Positions 51,404-60,079 of a stretch of 64,000 nucleotides of DNA are shown one piece after another. Numbering within the stretch: position 1 is the first letter of the stretch; every line of letters starts with the position of its first letter. The stretch is from the NCBI GenBank assembly GCA_039817415.1, contig JBCBVV010000005.1:1-64000 (forward strand). Direction: 5' to 3'. Below the pieces are notes generated by a model. That model was not told where the DNA came from. It made no database searches and was given only the letters and a program-made list of their open reading frames with translations. The DNA is from JALEFZ01 sp039817415. Lineage in GTDB: Bacteria > Bacteroidota > Bacteroidia > J057. Position numbers and translations under genes: made by a program.

Positions 51404-52945
51404 TTATTCGTGCATATCGTAATTGATATACTGGATGCCCACTCGCTTCCCATCCTCTAGAGCCTGCGCGATATCTGGATAAATTCTTCTGTACGCTAGG
51501 ATTGAACTTTGAATACGTCCGGCTTGGGTGAGGTTTTGGTGAGCCCCATCAGCGACCAATAAGCAACCAGCCGTGTTGTCATCTGTATTTCCTACGTGGA
51601 TAAGGATGAATGTAAAGTTAGGGACACCGGTTACATGCAGCATCCCCTTGTGGATATCCTTATAGTTGGAGTTTTTGCTATATCGATCGTGGAAGCCTCC
51701 CGTTTTTCGAAATTTGATCTCGTAGGTTCCTGCAGGAATTCTAGTTTCCCCAAGGACTTTATCATCACGATGCTCATCTTCTAGGGTGTAGGCTAGAAAT
51801 TTCTTTTCATTCGTAACATCGAATAGCATCCCTAGGGTGGATTCATCTCCACTACTATATCGGATGACTTGAAGCTGCATGTCGTAGGATTTTAAGTCTT
51901 CCGTATCCGGAAAAGACCTTTCCTTGATGAATTTATTCTCATCATTGAGCTCAGTTACAGCTCTTTCTGTTGCACTTAATACCTTTTCTGTTTCTCTCTT
52001 TTCTACCAGTGCCTGGTTAGCTTTAATCGCTTCTTGCTCGGCCTTGATTTCCCATTTTTCAGCCTTTGCAAGTGCCTCCTGATAGCGCACATCACTTTCT
52101 ACGGCTTTGGTGGCTAGGGTTTTCCAATTCACCCGAATCTGGAAGACTTCCGTAATGATGCTGACGATAGAACGAAGAATTCTCAAGGGCGTTTGAACCA
52201 TGGCAAGGGCCAAACTGCCTTTATCAATGTTGATTTCAAGTGGATAGCCCAATTCGTCAAAGGCAAGAGCCAACTTAGAGTGGACCATTTTATGAGCCGG
52301 AACTTCAATAAAATGTGTTCGACCCTGATGAGGAAGATAGAGCAATCTTTTCTCTGTTCCTCCCGGCGTCTGGGTCAACATTCTAAAGGGAACAAGTGGA
52401 CGGCAGAATATTCCAGGTTTCAAGCTTTGGGAAGCACCTGGAGATTGGGTAAAGGTAGGTAACTGGCCAAAATCATCCATGCTGATGAAAATGTCCTCAC
52501 CGTATACGCCCAATCTTTTGTTAATTTCTTCTATTTCCGTGCTGCTGAATGGATCAAAAGTCGTTTCATACAAGAGTTCTTCCTGCAGGAGCTGTTGTTG
52601 CCGTTGACGAGGAATATTCCCCTTCACTTTTCCTTTTTGCTTGAAGAGACGGTCATTGATCAGTTCTTCCCAAGTTGGATACTCTTTCTCTGTAGAAATA
52701 GACTTGAGGAATCCATTGGGATGGAAGTTGATGTTGATTTTATCTTGGGAGGAAAAGGTTGGCTTGTATTGTAGATAATATACCTTAGCTGGATCTGCCA
52801 TGATTGTAGGCTCCAGCTCAATGTGGAACTTTTCCTTCTGACCGATTTTCTGCCTGATCAGTTTCAGGTGAATCCATCCCTTGGGAAGATGATAAAAGTG
52901 CAGGTTACCTGCTTGTGGACTTTCTGTGGAGTATAATAGGTGCAT
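51404..52945 (-). CDS. large protein with C-terminal DUF5675 domain
   Basis: The ATG with complement at 52943-52945 gives 513 residues; a GTG-started extension to 52987 is weaker. The N-terminal 275 residues are beta-rich and unrecognised (MHLLYSTESPQAGNLHFYHL...). A charged coiled coil follows (about 285-345, with KAEKWEIKAEQEAIKANQAL). The C-terminal 150 residues match DUF5675: STLGMLFDV, AYTLEDEHRD, RIPAGTYEIKFR, HKGMLHVTGV, FILIHVGNT and NTAGCLLVADGA. DUF5675 is often phage- or tail-linked and may be cell-wall related. No signal peptide is visible, so the site of action is uncertain. Confidence 0.72.
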   Translation of the reverse strand: MHLLYSTESPQAGNLHFYHLPKGWIHLKLIRQKIGQKEKFHIELEPTIMADPAKVYYLQYKPTFSSQDKININFHPNGFLKSISTEKEYPTWEELINDRLFKQKGKVKGNIPRQRQQQLLQEELLYETTFDPFSSTEIEEINKRLGVYGEDIFISMDDFGQLPTFTQSPGASQSLKPGIFCRPLVPFRMLTQTPGGTEKRLLYLPHQGRTHFIEVPAHKMVHSKLALAFDELGYPLEINIDKGSLALAMVQTPLRILRSIVSIITEVFQIRVNWKTLATKAVESDVRYQEALAKAEKWEIKAEQEAIKANQALVEKRETEKVLSATERAVTELNDENKFIKERSFPDTEDLKSYDMQLQVIRYSSGDESTLGMLFDVTNEKKFLAYTLEDEHRDDKVLGETRIPAGTYEIKFRKTGGFHDRYSKNSNYKDIHKGMLHVTGVPNFTFILIHVGNTDDNTAGCLLVADGAHQNLTQAGRIQSSILAYRRIYPDIAQALEDGKRVGIQYINYDMHE

Positions 52946-53082
52946 GGCTTCACTTGAAAATTGGCCTTCAAAGGAGATCAGTCTCACTGAAGATCCTTTC
53001 TTTTCTCAAAATAGGAAATTAGCAGGAAAGTCCAGATTTATGAAGGACTTTTTAGCTCTTTCCAAAAAACTTAGCCAAAGAA

Positions 53083-54195
53083 TCAATGAGAAAGGATTTT
53101 CTGGATCTTATCACTACTTTTCAGGCCATTCCCCGTCAGTACAGAAACGATCTTTTCATCAGCTTCAGCATGTTGACGAATATACTGACTTAGGCCTGCA
53201 ACCACCGCCGCGCTAGTGGGCTCGATAAAATAACCTTTGAGACACATAGCCAACAGACTTTCTTTGATCTCCTCCTCCTCTACCGCAAGAAATGTACCCC
53301 CACTCTGCTTGACTATCTCTATCATTTGTCCCCCTCTTCTTGGTTCTGCGATCGCTATCCCTTCGGCCATCGTCCCAGATGTGGAGCCCTTGGAATACCC
53401 ATGAAAACTCTTAAATAAAGGGGAACAAGAAGCCGCCTGAATCCCTACCAATTTTGGAAGTCGATCAATCACACCTGCCTGTTTGAGCTCCTGAAAACCA
53501 AGGAAGGCACCGATCAGGAGGGTCCCATTCCCAGCAGGTAAAACAACTGTATCAGGAGCTGACCATCCTAGTTGCTCGCATATTTCATAGGCAAAGGTCT
53601 TTGTCCCTTCAAAAAACATAGGATGCCATACATGAGAGGCATAGAAATTCCCTTCTGCAGCTTTTACAGCCGCCTTTGCTGTATCTTCTCTAGAGCCCGG
53701 GATCAGGTTAATTTCTGCTCCAAAAGCTTTTAATTGGACTAATTTTGCTGGAGAGGTAGAAGCAGGAACAAAAATTCGTGCTCGAATACCTGCCAAGGTC
53801 GCGTAATTGGCAATGGCAGCACCAGCATTCCCGGAGGAATCTTGAACAACATCATTTACGCCCAAATGCTTTGCCCAACTCATGAGGACAGTCGCTCCTC
53901 TATCTTTATAGGAGCCAGAAGGGAATAAATAATCCATTTTGAGGTGAACCTCTTTCCCTGCCCACATGATCGGAATGAGAGGCGTAAATCCTTCTTGAAA
54001 ACTAACTGCCTCTACTTCCTCTGGCAAGGCCATGGCTGTTCGATACCGCCAAAGTGAAGCAGGAGAGGAAGGTTTTATGTCAGCAGGGTCAAATGAAGAT
54101 GCGGGCAGAATATTCAATAGACTACCATCGGTCCCGCGCCAGTTGAGGCTGTGAAGAGGAAAGGACTCCCCCGATGTACTTTGTAAATGAGACAT
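53083..54195 (-). CDS. threonine synthase-like PLP enzyme
   Basis: A 370-residue fold-type II PLP enzyme. The Schiff-base Lys97 is in FPSGSYKDRG, as in threonine synthase and related lyases. QDSSGNAGAAIANY is the substrate- and cofactor-binding loop, and LPAGNGTLLIGAFLGFQEL the phosphate-binding loop. It is likely threonine synthase (O-phosphohomoserine to threonine) or a close relative such as a threonine dehydratase-like enzyme. Other thr genes are not adjacent. It lies 6 bases downstream of the large subtilase gene, so it may be co-transcribed, an unusual partner. Confidence 0.85.
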   Translation of the reverse strand: MSHLQSTSGESFPLHSLNWRGTDGSLLNILPASSFDPADIKPSSPASLWRYRTAMALPEEVEAVSFQEGFTPLIPIMWAGKEVHLKMDYLFPSGSYKDRGATVLMSWAKHLGVNDVVQDSSGNAGAAIANYATLAGIRARIFVPASTSPAKLVQLKAFGAEINLIPGSREDTAKAAVKAAEGNFYASHVWHPMFFEGTKTFAYEICEQLGWSAPDTVVLPAGNGTLLIGAFLGFQELKQAGVIDRLPKLVGIQAASCSPLFKSFHGYSKGSTSGTMAEGIAIAEPRRGGQMIEIVKQSGGTFLAVEEEEIKESLLAMCLKGYFIEPTSAAVVAGLSQYIRQHAEADEKIVSVLTGNGLKSSDKIQKILSH

Positions 54196-54201
54196 TAGAA
54201 A

Positions 54202-57144
54202 TTACCTGGCTTGGTGAACAATTCGTTTGACGACGCGCTGGCCTTCATACACCCATTCAAGGAAATAAGTTCCAGCTGGAAAATCCTTCATATCAAGGAT
54301 AAAGAGCCCCTTTTCAAGCTGAACCTCTTGGATACTTAAATATTTACCCTGAAGACTTATAATATTCAGTTGAAGCGAGGAAACTCCTTTTGGAGGCTTG
54401 AGATAGGCAGTCCCAGATGTTGGATTAGGATAAATTAGCCAAGTAGGCTGCTCTGGAGTTGGAATGGGGGTAGCAATATCCTTGATAAGAATGCTTTCCC
54501 TATGCGCATCCACACAACCCGCCTTTGAAGTAGCCATCAAAACAACATCATACTGACCTGAATCAGGATAAGCATGTCTGACTTCCTGCCCTTGAGCAAA
54601 GGTTCCATCTCCAAAATCCCATTCCCAACTAGTGGAAGGAGCTCCTGTAGGAACAAAAGCTATCGAATCCTCAATCAAGTAGGATGTCTGTGCTGGAAGT
54701 AACTGAAAGTCGGTCTGGAAGGGAAAATCCAGCACAGTAATATCCATGCTTCTTCTAGAGCAGGGAATTTCATAACTCACATCCCAATCAAAAAGATAAT
54801 TGACACTTCCATATCCCCCAGATCCTCCATTGATCCTTAATACGCCATCTAGCTCAATGGGATAGTCCTGTCCCGATTCTAAGCGGAGTAAATTGATTTT
54901 CCCCCTTAGCCCAATATGATAATCAGTGCCTGGCCCCATTCTCCACCCAAGCTTTACTCGTTGAGTCCCTCGTTCAATCCAGAGTTTAGACTCAGCGATG
55001 ACACTATCCTCAGCATTCGTCAATAGGAAGGTCCTGAAACCAGCTTCTAAGGCCTGAACAGTAACCTCATTCAATTGGCAAGGTCTGCGTACATCGAAAT
55101 TCATGATCAAGCTGCTGTCATTGCCCAAGACGGTAGAAAATACCTGAGGCAAGGGTGGGTTGCCCGTCATATGTGCCACAACCGCTGGAAAGACTTCTCT
55201 GTTACTGCCTACTGGTCCTAACCATACTCGACTTCCTTCTCTTAGGGGAATGGGGGCTTCCTCTCGCTCAAACCAGATCACTTCCCCAAAACCAAGAGGA
55301 TCAGCAGTCAAAACGAGATCTGATCCCTCGCAAACAAGCACATCCTCCACAAGTGGGATGCCTGAAGGAAAAGTGTAAAACTGCCTGGCAGTATGATTAT
55401 CAGTTAAAAAATATTCAGACTGACTACCTGAGTTGGTACTTAAATTGATGTCTATCCGATGAACACCAGGTGCAAGCGCAAAGGTGGGAAGGGGTACCCA
55501 TTGAGTATCTCCCACGGCAACTTCTCCAATCCAAAGAGTAGTACGATTGATTCCATCTAACTCATAATTCAAGGTAAAACCCTCAATGATCTCCTGCCCC
55601 TTGTTGATGACCGGAACGACTAAACTTAGCTCATCTCCACATAATCCATCAGGCAAATCTAGTTCTGTACCAAGGGCAAGGTCTACCGTTTTGCTGGGTT
55701 GGACGGCAAAATTACCCCGAGAACTTAAGTATTGGAAGGCAGCTGGAAGATTGATCAGGCCATTCCCGTAATCGTTATCTTCCCCAGTTGCGCCTAAATC
55801 AATTGCAGATCGATAAAGCGCCTCTTTCAATTCATAACCAGGTAAATAGGGATAGGCTTGCTTGAGCAACAACATGGCCCCAGATACGTGAGGGGCGGCC
55901 ATAGAGGTCCCACTCCTAAATCTGTAGCCTCCATCTGTATGAGCGGATCTTACTTGAAAGCCAGGCGCGACAACCTCTGGTTTAATACTCAGGTTACCTG
56001 CTGGATTACAGCCTGAGGGGCCTCTTCCAGAAAAGGCAATGAGATTCAATAGGCTGGAGTTTCCATTAATTACCCCTACAGCGAAGGTATTTACTTCATC
56101 AATAGCGATGTTTTTAGGCGGGGTAATCGTAGCAGTATTGGGGCCCATATTCCCTGCAGAAAAAACCAGTCCAATACCACTTGCTTCCAAGGCAAGGAAA
56201 ACATCAGGATAGAGGATGTTTTGGCACTCATTGATCAAGTTGAGATCGGTCCAGGAATTGTTGATGACATCTGGTATATCTCGTGACGTGGTACTATCAC
56301 CATCTGGATTCAAGGCCCATTGGAAAGTTGCAATGATATCTCTTGTGCTCCTCCCATCACAAATCGCATCAGAGGCCATCCAGTTCGCATCAAATGCAAC
56401 TCCGCTGGTATCGTTTGTCTGCCTGTCTAGCCCAACAATAATTCCCAGGGTATGGGAACCATGCCACCCACAATTTCCAGGCTCATATCGATCGGCCGTT
56501 GGATCAAACCAAGCTTGGCTTTTGTCGACTTGTAATCCCCAATAAGAACTCACCAAGGAAGGATGGTCTTTCATGACCCCATTGTCTATGTTGAGAACTT
56601 TGGTTCCATAGCCTGTATAGCCCATTTTCCACATCTCAGGTGCCCCTATGATTTCAAGGCCTTTTTCTCTTCCTCCAGGAGCAGAAGCGGCATGTCCGCC
56701 TTCCTCTTCAAGGGCGTCAAGCACCAATTCTCCCTCCAAAAATATCTGCTCAACTCCATGTAATTCTTTAAGCAGATCCAAATGGACCGCTTCTATCTGA
56801 CAGAAAATAACATTCGCGAGCCAGAAAGCCTGGATATCTGATACCTCCTCCATTTGATTCAACTGGGTAAGGACCTCAGCTTGGCTACGATTGGCGTGAA
56901 GTTGGAGTTGGTTGATCAGGTAAGCGTTTCGCTTTGCAAGGGTTGGTTTGGTCTTTTTCCAACGCTGGTAAAGGGCCAGAATATTTAGTCTGTCCTTGAG
57001 CATGATACCTAAAGAAAGGTTTTTAGAAGGATTTTGCTGCGCATAGTCCGTCAATTCAGGGGATATCAATCCCTTTCCATTCTGCCCATACAGAAGGGAA
57101 GGTAACAGAAGTCCTAGCATACAAATCCTCAAAAGCCTGTTCAT
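54202..57144 (-). CDS. secreted subtilisin-like (S8) protease with PKD domain and T9SS sorting signal
   Basis: A 980-residue exported protease. The signal peptide (MNRLLRICMLGLLLPSLLYG) is followed by an inhibitor-like prodomain (about 25-160). The S8 catalytic domain (160-470) has Asp187 in LNIDNG, His228 in GWHGSHT, Asn296 in NNSW, and Ser414 in SGTSMAAPHVSG. Then come beta-sandwich domains, a PKD-like domain near 810-895 with WEWDFGDGTFAQG and VRHAYPDSGQYDV, and a Por C-terminal sorting domain (LIYPNPTSGTAYL ... GTYFLEWVYEGQRV). It is thus secreted through the type IX system to digest proteins outside the cell. Confidence 0.93.
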   Translation of the reverse strand: MNRLLRICMLGLLLPSLLYGQNGKGLISPELTDYAQQNPSKNLSLGIMLKDRLNILALYQRWKKTKPTLAKRNAYLINQLQLHANRSQAEVLTQLNQMEEVSDIQAFWLANVIFCQIEAVHLDLLKELHGVEQIFLEGELVLDALEEEGGHAASAPGGREKGLEIIGAPEMWKMGYTGYGTKVLNIDNGVMKDHPSLVSSYWGLQVDKSQAWFDPTADRYEPGNCGWHGSHTLGIIVGLDRQTNDTSGVAFDANWMASDAICDGRSTRDIIATFQWALNPDGDSTTSRDIPDVINNSWTDLNLINECQNILYPDVFLALEASGIGLVFSAGNMGPNTATITPPKNIAIDEVNTFAVGVINGNSSLLNLIAFSGRGPSGCNPAGNLSIKPEVVAPGFQVRSAHTDGGYRFRSGTSMAAPHVSGAMLLLKQAYPYLPGYELKEALYRSAIDLGATGEDNDYGNGLINLPAAFQYLSSRGNFAVQPSKTVDLALGTELDLPDGLCGDELSLVVPVINKGQEIIEGFTLNYELDGINRTTLWIGEVAVGDTQWVPLPTFALAPGVHRIDINLSTNSGSQSEYFLTDNHTARQFYTFPSGIPLVEDVLVCEGSDLVLTADPLGFGEVIWFEREEAPIPLREGSRVWLGPVGSNREVFPAVVAHMTGNPPLPQVFSTVLGNDSSLIMNFDVRRPCQLNEVTVQALEAGFRTFLLTNAEDSVIAESKLWIERGTQRVKLGWRMGPGTDYHIGLRGKINLLRLESGQDYPIELDGVLRINGGSGGYGSVNYLFDWDVSYEIPCSRRSMDITVLDFPFQTDFQLLPAQTSYLIEDSIAFVPTGAPSTSWEWDFGDGTFAQGQEVRHAYPDSGQYDVVLMATSKAGCVDAHRESILIKDIATPIPTPEQPTWLIYPNPTSGTAYLKPPKGVSSLQLNIISLQGKYLSIQEVQLEKGLFILDMKDFPAGTYFLEWVYEGQRVVKRIVHQAR

Positions 57145-57196
57145 GGTACAGCTTTGGGTTACAGGTGAAATTTGGGGGTTGTGTTTCGGCTACTTA

Positions 57197-57715
57197 TTAG
57201 GATGGAACCTTCATCACAGTTCCGCAGTTGCTGCAAGTTCTTAGCTCTTCTGAAGCGTAGAACCCTTCTATGGCTTCTTTTAGTTGTGTCTCAATATTAG
57301 CTAGAGGGAAAAATACCTGGTGTAATTTATGGTTACAATTCTCACAAAACCAGATCATTCCGTCTGTAAATGATTCATTTCTCTTTCTTTCAATGACCAA
57401 GCCTATTGAACCAGCAGGTCTACGAGGGGAATGCAGTACTTTTTTAGGTAAAAGGAAAATCTCTCCTTCTTTGATGACGATATCCTTCGGCTTACCATCT
57501 TCTTGAATTTTCAAGACCATTTCCCCTTCCAACATGTAGAAAAACTCCTCTGTCTCATTGTAGTGATAGTCTTTCCTACTGTTAGGGCCACCTACCACCA
57601 TCACGATAAAATCATCGGTATCCTGGTATATGACTTTGTTACCAACTGGCGGCTTGAGCAGGTGTCTGTTCTCGTCTATCCATTCTTTGAAGTTCAGTAC
57701 TGGAAAGCTAACCAT
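57197..57715 (-). CDS. nbaC: 3-hydroxyanthranilate 3,4-dioxygenase
   Basis: The ATG with complement at 57713-57715 gives 172 residues, the normal bacterial length. The cupin iron site is complete: His51, Glu57 and His95, the same numbering as the well-studied Cupriavidus enzyme. The bacterial rubredoxin-like iron site is also present at the C-terminus as Cys124-x2-Cys127 and Cys161-x2-Cys164. Substrate-binding Arg is seen in SPRRPAGSIG. It opens 3-hydroxyanthranilate to ACMS, the precursor of quinolinate for NAD or of catabolic products. No other kynurenine-pathway gene lies in the window. Confidence 0.95.
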   Translation of the reverse strand: MVSFPVLNFKEWIDENRHLLKPPVGNKVIYQDTDDFIVMVVGGPNSRKDYHYNETEEFFYMLEGEMVLKIQEDGKPKDIVIKEGEIFLLPKKVLHSPRRPAGSIGLVIERKRNESFTDGMIWFCENCNHKLHQVFFPLANIETQLKEAIEGFYASEELRTCSNCGTVMKVPS

Positions 57716-57821
57716 AGTGTATGAGAAATTTATTTGCGAATAGAATATGAGGAATTCCTTGGATAAAGATGCAGGAAGCACCCATTTTTCTCCCAAATGA
57801 ATGGCAAGGATTCTTCAAAAT

Positions 57822-57858
57822 AAAAAAAGAGGGAGAAACTTTAAAAAGAATCTCCCTC
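57822..57858 (-). terminator. intrinsic terminator of the SRPBCC gene (minus strand)
   Basis: Read on the minus strand, GAGGGAGA (57858-57851) pairs with TCTCCCTC (57836-57829) around a 14-base loop and is followed by a run of seven T. Confidence 0.88.
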
Positions 57859-57878
57859 ATTGCGTGTTTTTGGACTGA

Positions 57879-58484
57879 TTAAGCGTCCTCTTCAGCCATT
57901 TCTTCCTTAGCGGCTTCTTCTTCCATTCGCTTTTTCTCAGCGGCCTGGTACTGAGCATACTTTTCGGCAGCTACCTTTTTCAAGGCTTCAAGACCTTGCT
58001 CAAAATCCGGGCCTACCATACCGTCCATCATCAGATTAAAGAAGCGTCCGATTGGATTGTAGCCTGCATCGGAGGTCATAGACCATGATACTTCGGTTTT
58101 TCCATCTTTCTCGTCAAAGGTCCAGGCTCCTTTTGATTCGCCCATTCCTTCGAAATTGATGGAAGTACCAATGGATTTGTTTGAGGTACTTTCAACGATC
58201 TTCATGGTACCGTTGCCAGAATTTTCGCTGGTCCACGAATAACTTCCGCCTACACCGGCAGTTTGAGCTGGGTACTCAAATTTCATGGTCTCATCATTGG
58301 CTGACCATGGCATCCAGCTTGGCCAGTTCTTCAGGTCATTCACCTGAGCAAATACAAATTCAGAAGGTGTATCAATTTCCTCTGTCCGGGTAACTGTTAC
58401 CTCTGAATCGGTCAATAAAATCAATCCTCCCGCAACAAGTGCTAGGATAACTACGATCCAAAGCAGTGCTCTAAGAAGTTTCAT
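57879..58484 (-). CDS. membrane-anchored SRPBCC-family protein
   Basis: A 201-residue protein with one N-terminal membrane helix (MKLLRALLWIVVILALVAGG...). A START/Bet v1-like SRPBCC domain follows: VTVTRTEEIDTPSEFVFAQVNDLKNWPSWMPW is the opening strand-helix of the polyketide cyclase-like group, and GAWTFDEKDGKTEVSWSM the central sheet. The fold binds hydrophobic ligands. The tail is a Lys/Glu-rich coiled coil (KKRMEEEAAKEEMAEEDA). It is single-gene, with its own terminator. The ligand is unknown. Confidence 0.85.
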   Translation of the reverse strand: MKLLRALLWIVVILALVAGGLILLTDSEVTVTRTEEIDTPSEFVFAQVNDLKNWPSWMPWSANDETMKFEYPAQTAGVGGSYSWTSENSGNGTMKIVESTSNKSIGTSINFEGMGESKGAWTFDEKDGKTEVSWSMTSDAGYNPIGRFFNLMMDGMVGPDFEQGLEALKKVAAEKYAQYQAAEKKRMEEEAAKEEMAEEDA

Positions 58485-58727
58485 AATGGTGGGGTTAAGT
58501 GGTTGATAATGGTATCAAAAAACGGGTTGGTCATTTGTCATGGCAATTTCCAGCTAGATCTTTCAACATCATAAAGACTGGAAACTTTGTTTATTGAACA
58601 ATATAATCATTTGAATACAGAAAAATGAATATATGAACATATTTAAGACAAAGACTAACAATTATTTAACCTTATGACTTATTGATAAGGAAAGGATGAA
58701 ACATTACCTTGATTTTGCCCATTGACT

Positions 58728-59786
58728 ATGCCAAAAAACTCTCTCCTTACATTTACTCCCAATGGCATCTACTGCGAACAGGCAGATGTCTACATAGATC
58801 CCTGGAGAAGGGTGGATAGGGCTTTGATTACACATGCGCATTCTGACCATGCGCGTTGGGGAATGGGGGCATATATGGCGCATCACCGCTCCGTACCCGT
58901 CATGAAATTAAGACTGGGAAAGGATATTAGGGTTAGAGGAGTCGGATATGGCGAGAAGTATCTTATCAATGGAGTGGAAATCTCCTTTCATCCTGCAGGC
59001 CATATCTTGGGATCCTCCCAAATCAGATTGGCTTGGAAGGATCAAGTCTGGGTAGTCTCAGGTGATTACAAAGTAGAAAACGATGGACTGGCGACTGCTT
59101 TCGAACCCATTGAGTGCACACACTTTATCACCGAATCAACCTTTGGGCTGCCTGTTTACCGCTGGAATCCTCAGGAGGAGGTATTCAAGGACATCAACCA
59201 ATGGTGGGCAGATAATGCAGCTGCAGGGCGTGCCAGCCTTATTACGGCTTATTCTCTAGGAAAGGCGCAAAGAATCTTAGAAGGGGTAGACCATGAAATT
59301 GGCCCTGTATTTACACATGCAGCTGTAGAGAACACCAATGATGTATTCCGGCAAGCTGGTATCTCCTTAAAATCTTCTACACGAGTCGTCGCAAACGGTC
59401 CAGAAGCGCAAAAACGAAATGACTTCAAAGGATCGCTTATCATTGCCCCACCTGCGGCAGCTGGTTCGGCCTGGGCTAAAAAACTAGGGCCACACTCTCT
59501 CGGTATGGCTTCTGGCTGGATGAGTATCCGAGGAGCAAGGAGGAGGAGGGCTGCAGACCGAGGATTCATTCTTTCAGACCATGCAGATTGGGATGGCCTC
59601 AACACCGCTATCAAAGCTACAGGAGCCGAACACATTTATGTAACCCATGGCTATACTGATATTTTTTCCCGATGGCTGCGAGAACAAGGGTACAAGGCTT
59701 ACATTGTTGAAACGCTATTTGGTCAGGAAGAAGAAGAGACCGAAGAAAATCCAAAGGAAGATCAAATTCAGCCAAAAACTGATTAA
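58728..59786 (+). CDS. MBL-fold (CPSF-like) exonuclease, ligase-associated type
   Basis: From ATG 58728 the protein has 352 residues. It has the metallo-beta-lactamase signature H36-A-H38-S-D40-H41, then the second ligand SFHPAGHILGSSQI, the Asp in SGDYKVEND, and a final His in VTHGYTDI. The overall pattern (FTPNGIYCEQADVYIDP at the start) fits the exonuclease family that in many bacteria lies next to an ATP-dependent DNA ligase and an Lhr-type helicase. Neither is near here. It is cytosolic and probably acts in DNA repair. A short acidic tail follows (GQEEEETEENPKEDQ). Confidence 0.85.
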   Translation: MPKNSLLTFTPNGIYCEQADVYIDPWRRVDRALITHAHSDHARWGMGAYMAHHRSVPVMKLRLGKDIRVRGVGYGEKYLINGVEISFHPAGHILGSSQIRLAWKDQVWVVSGDYKVENDGLATAFEPIECTHFITESTFGLPVYRWNPQEEVFKDINQWWADNAAAGRASLITAYSLGKAQRILEGVDHEIGPVFTHAAVENTNDVFRQAGISLKSSTRVVANGPEAQKRNDFKGSLIIAPPAAAGSAWAKKLGPHSLGMASGWMSIRGARRRRAADRGFILSDHADWDGLNTAIKATGAEHIYVTHGYTDIFSRWLREQGYKAYIVETLFGQEEEETEENPKEDQIQPKTD

Positions 59787-59886
59787 TCCCATCGAATAAT
59801 CTGATAATCCGAACTTTACCTCCGAATTGACTTTTTCCTTTCGCGCGACACATTTTACCATTTACGTAGCACTATCCGACCTTTTG

Positions 59887-59940
59887 CGCATTTTATATGT
59901 CAGGTGTGCACAAATGGTTGGATGCATCGGATAAAATGCG
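59887..59940 (+). promoter_or_regulatory. inverted repeat in the rpoN leader
   Basis: CGCATTTTAT (59887-59896) and ATAAAATGCG (59931-59940) are perfect 10-base complements, 34 bases apart, in the 293-base gap before rpoN. The intervening sequence is GC-richer than its flanks. It may be a structured leader or two copies of an operator. Nothing else stands out in the gap apart from the Shine-Dalgarno at 60066-60071. Confidence 0.45.
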
Positions 59941-60065
59941 TAGTTTTATAGACAGTTTCCATGTATAAAAAAATATACAACACTGTATCATTTTAAAAAT
60001 TAATCGAAGAGAATAGGTGGAAACAGCGAATATTCTCTTTACCTGTTCACGCAAAAGAAAAAACT

Positions 60066-60071
60066 AGGAGG
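60066..60071 (+). promoter_or_regulatory. Shine-Dalgarno site AGGAGG before rpoN
   Basis: AGGAGG lies 8 bases before the ATG at 60080 and supports that start. It is one of two strong sites of this kind that I noticed in the window. Confidence 0.7.
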
Positions 60072-60079
60072 ATTGGTCT

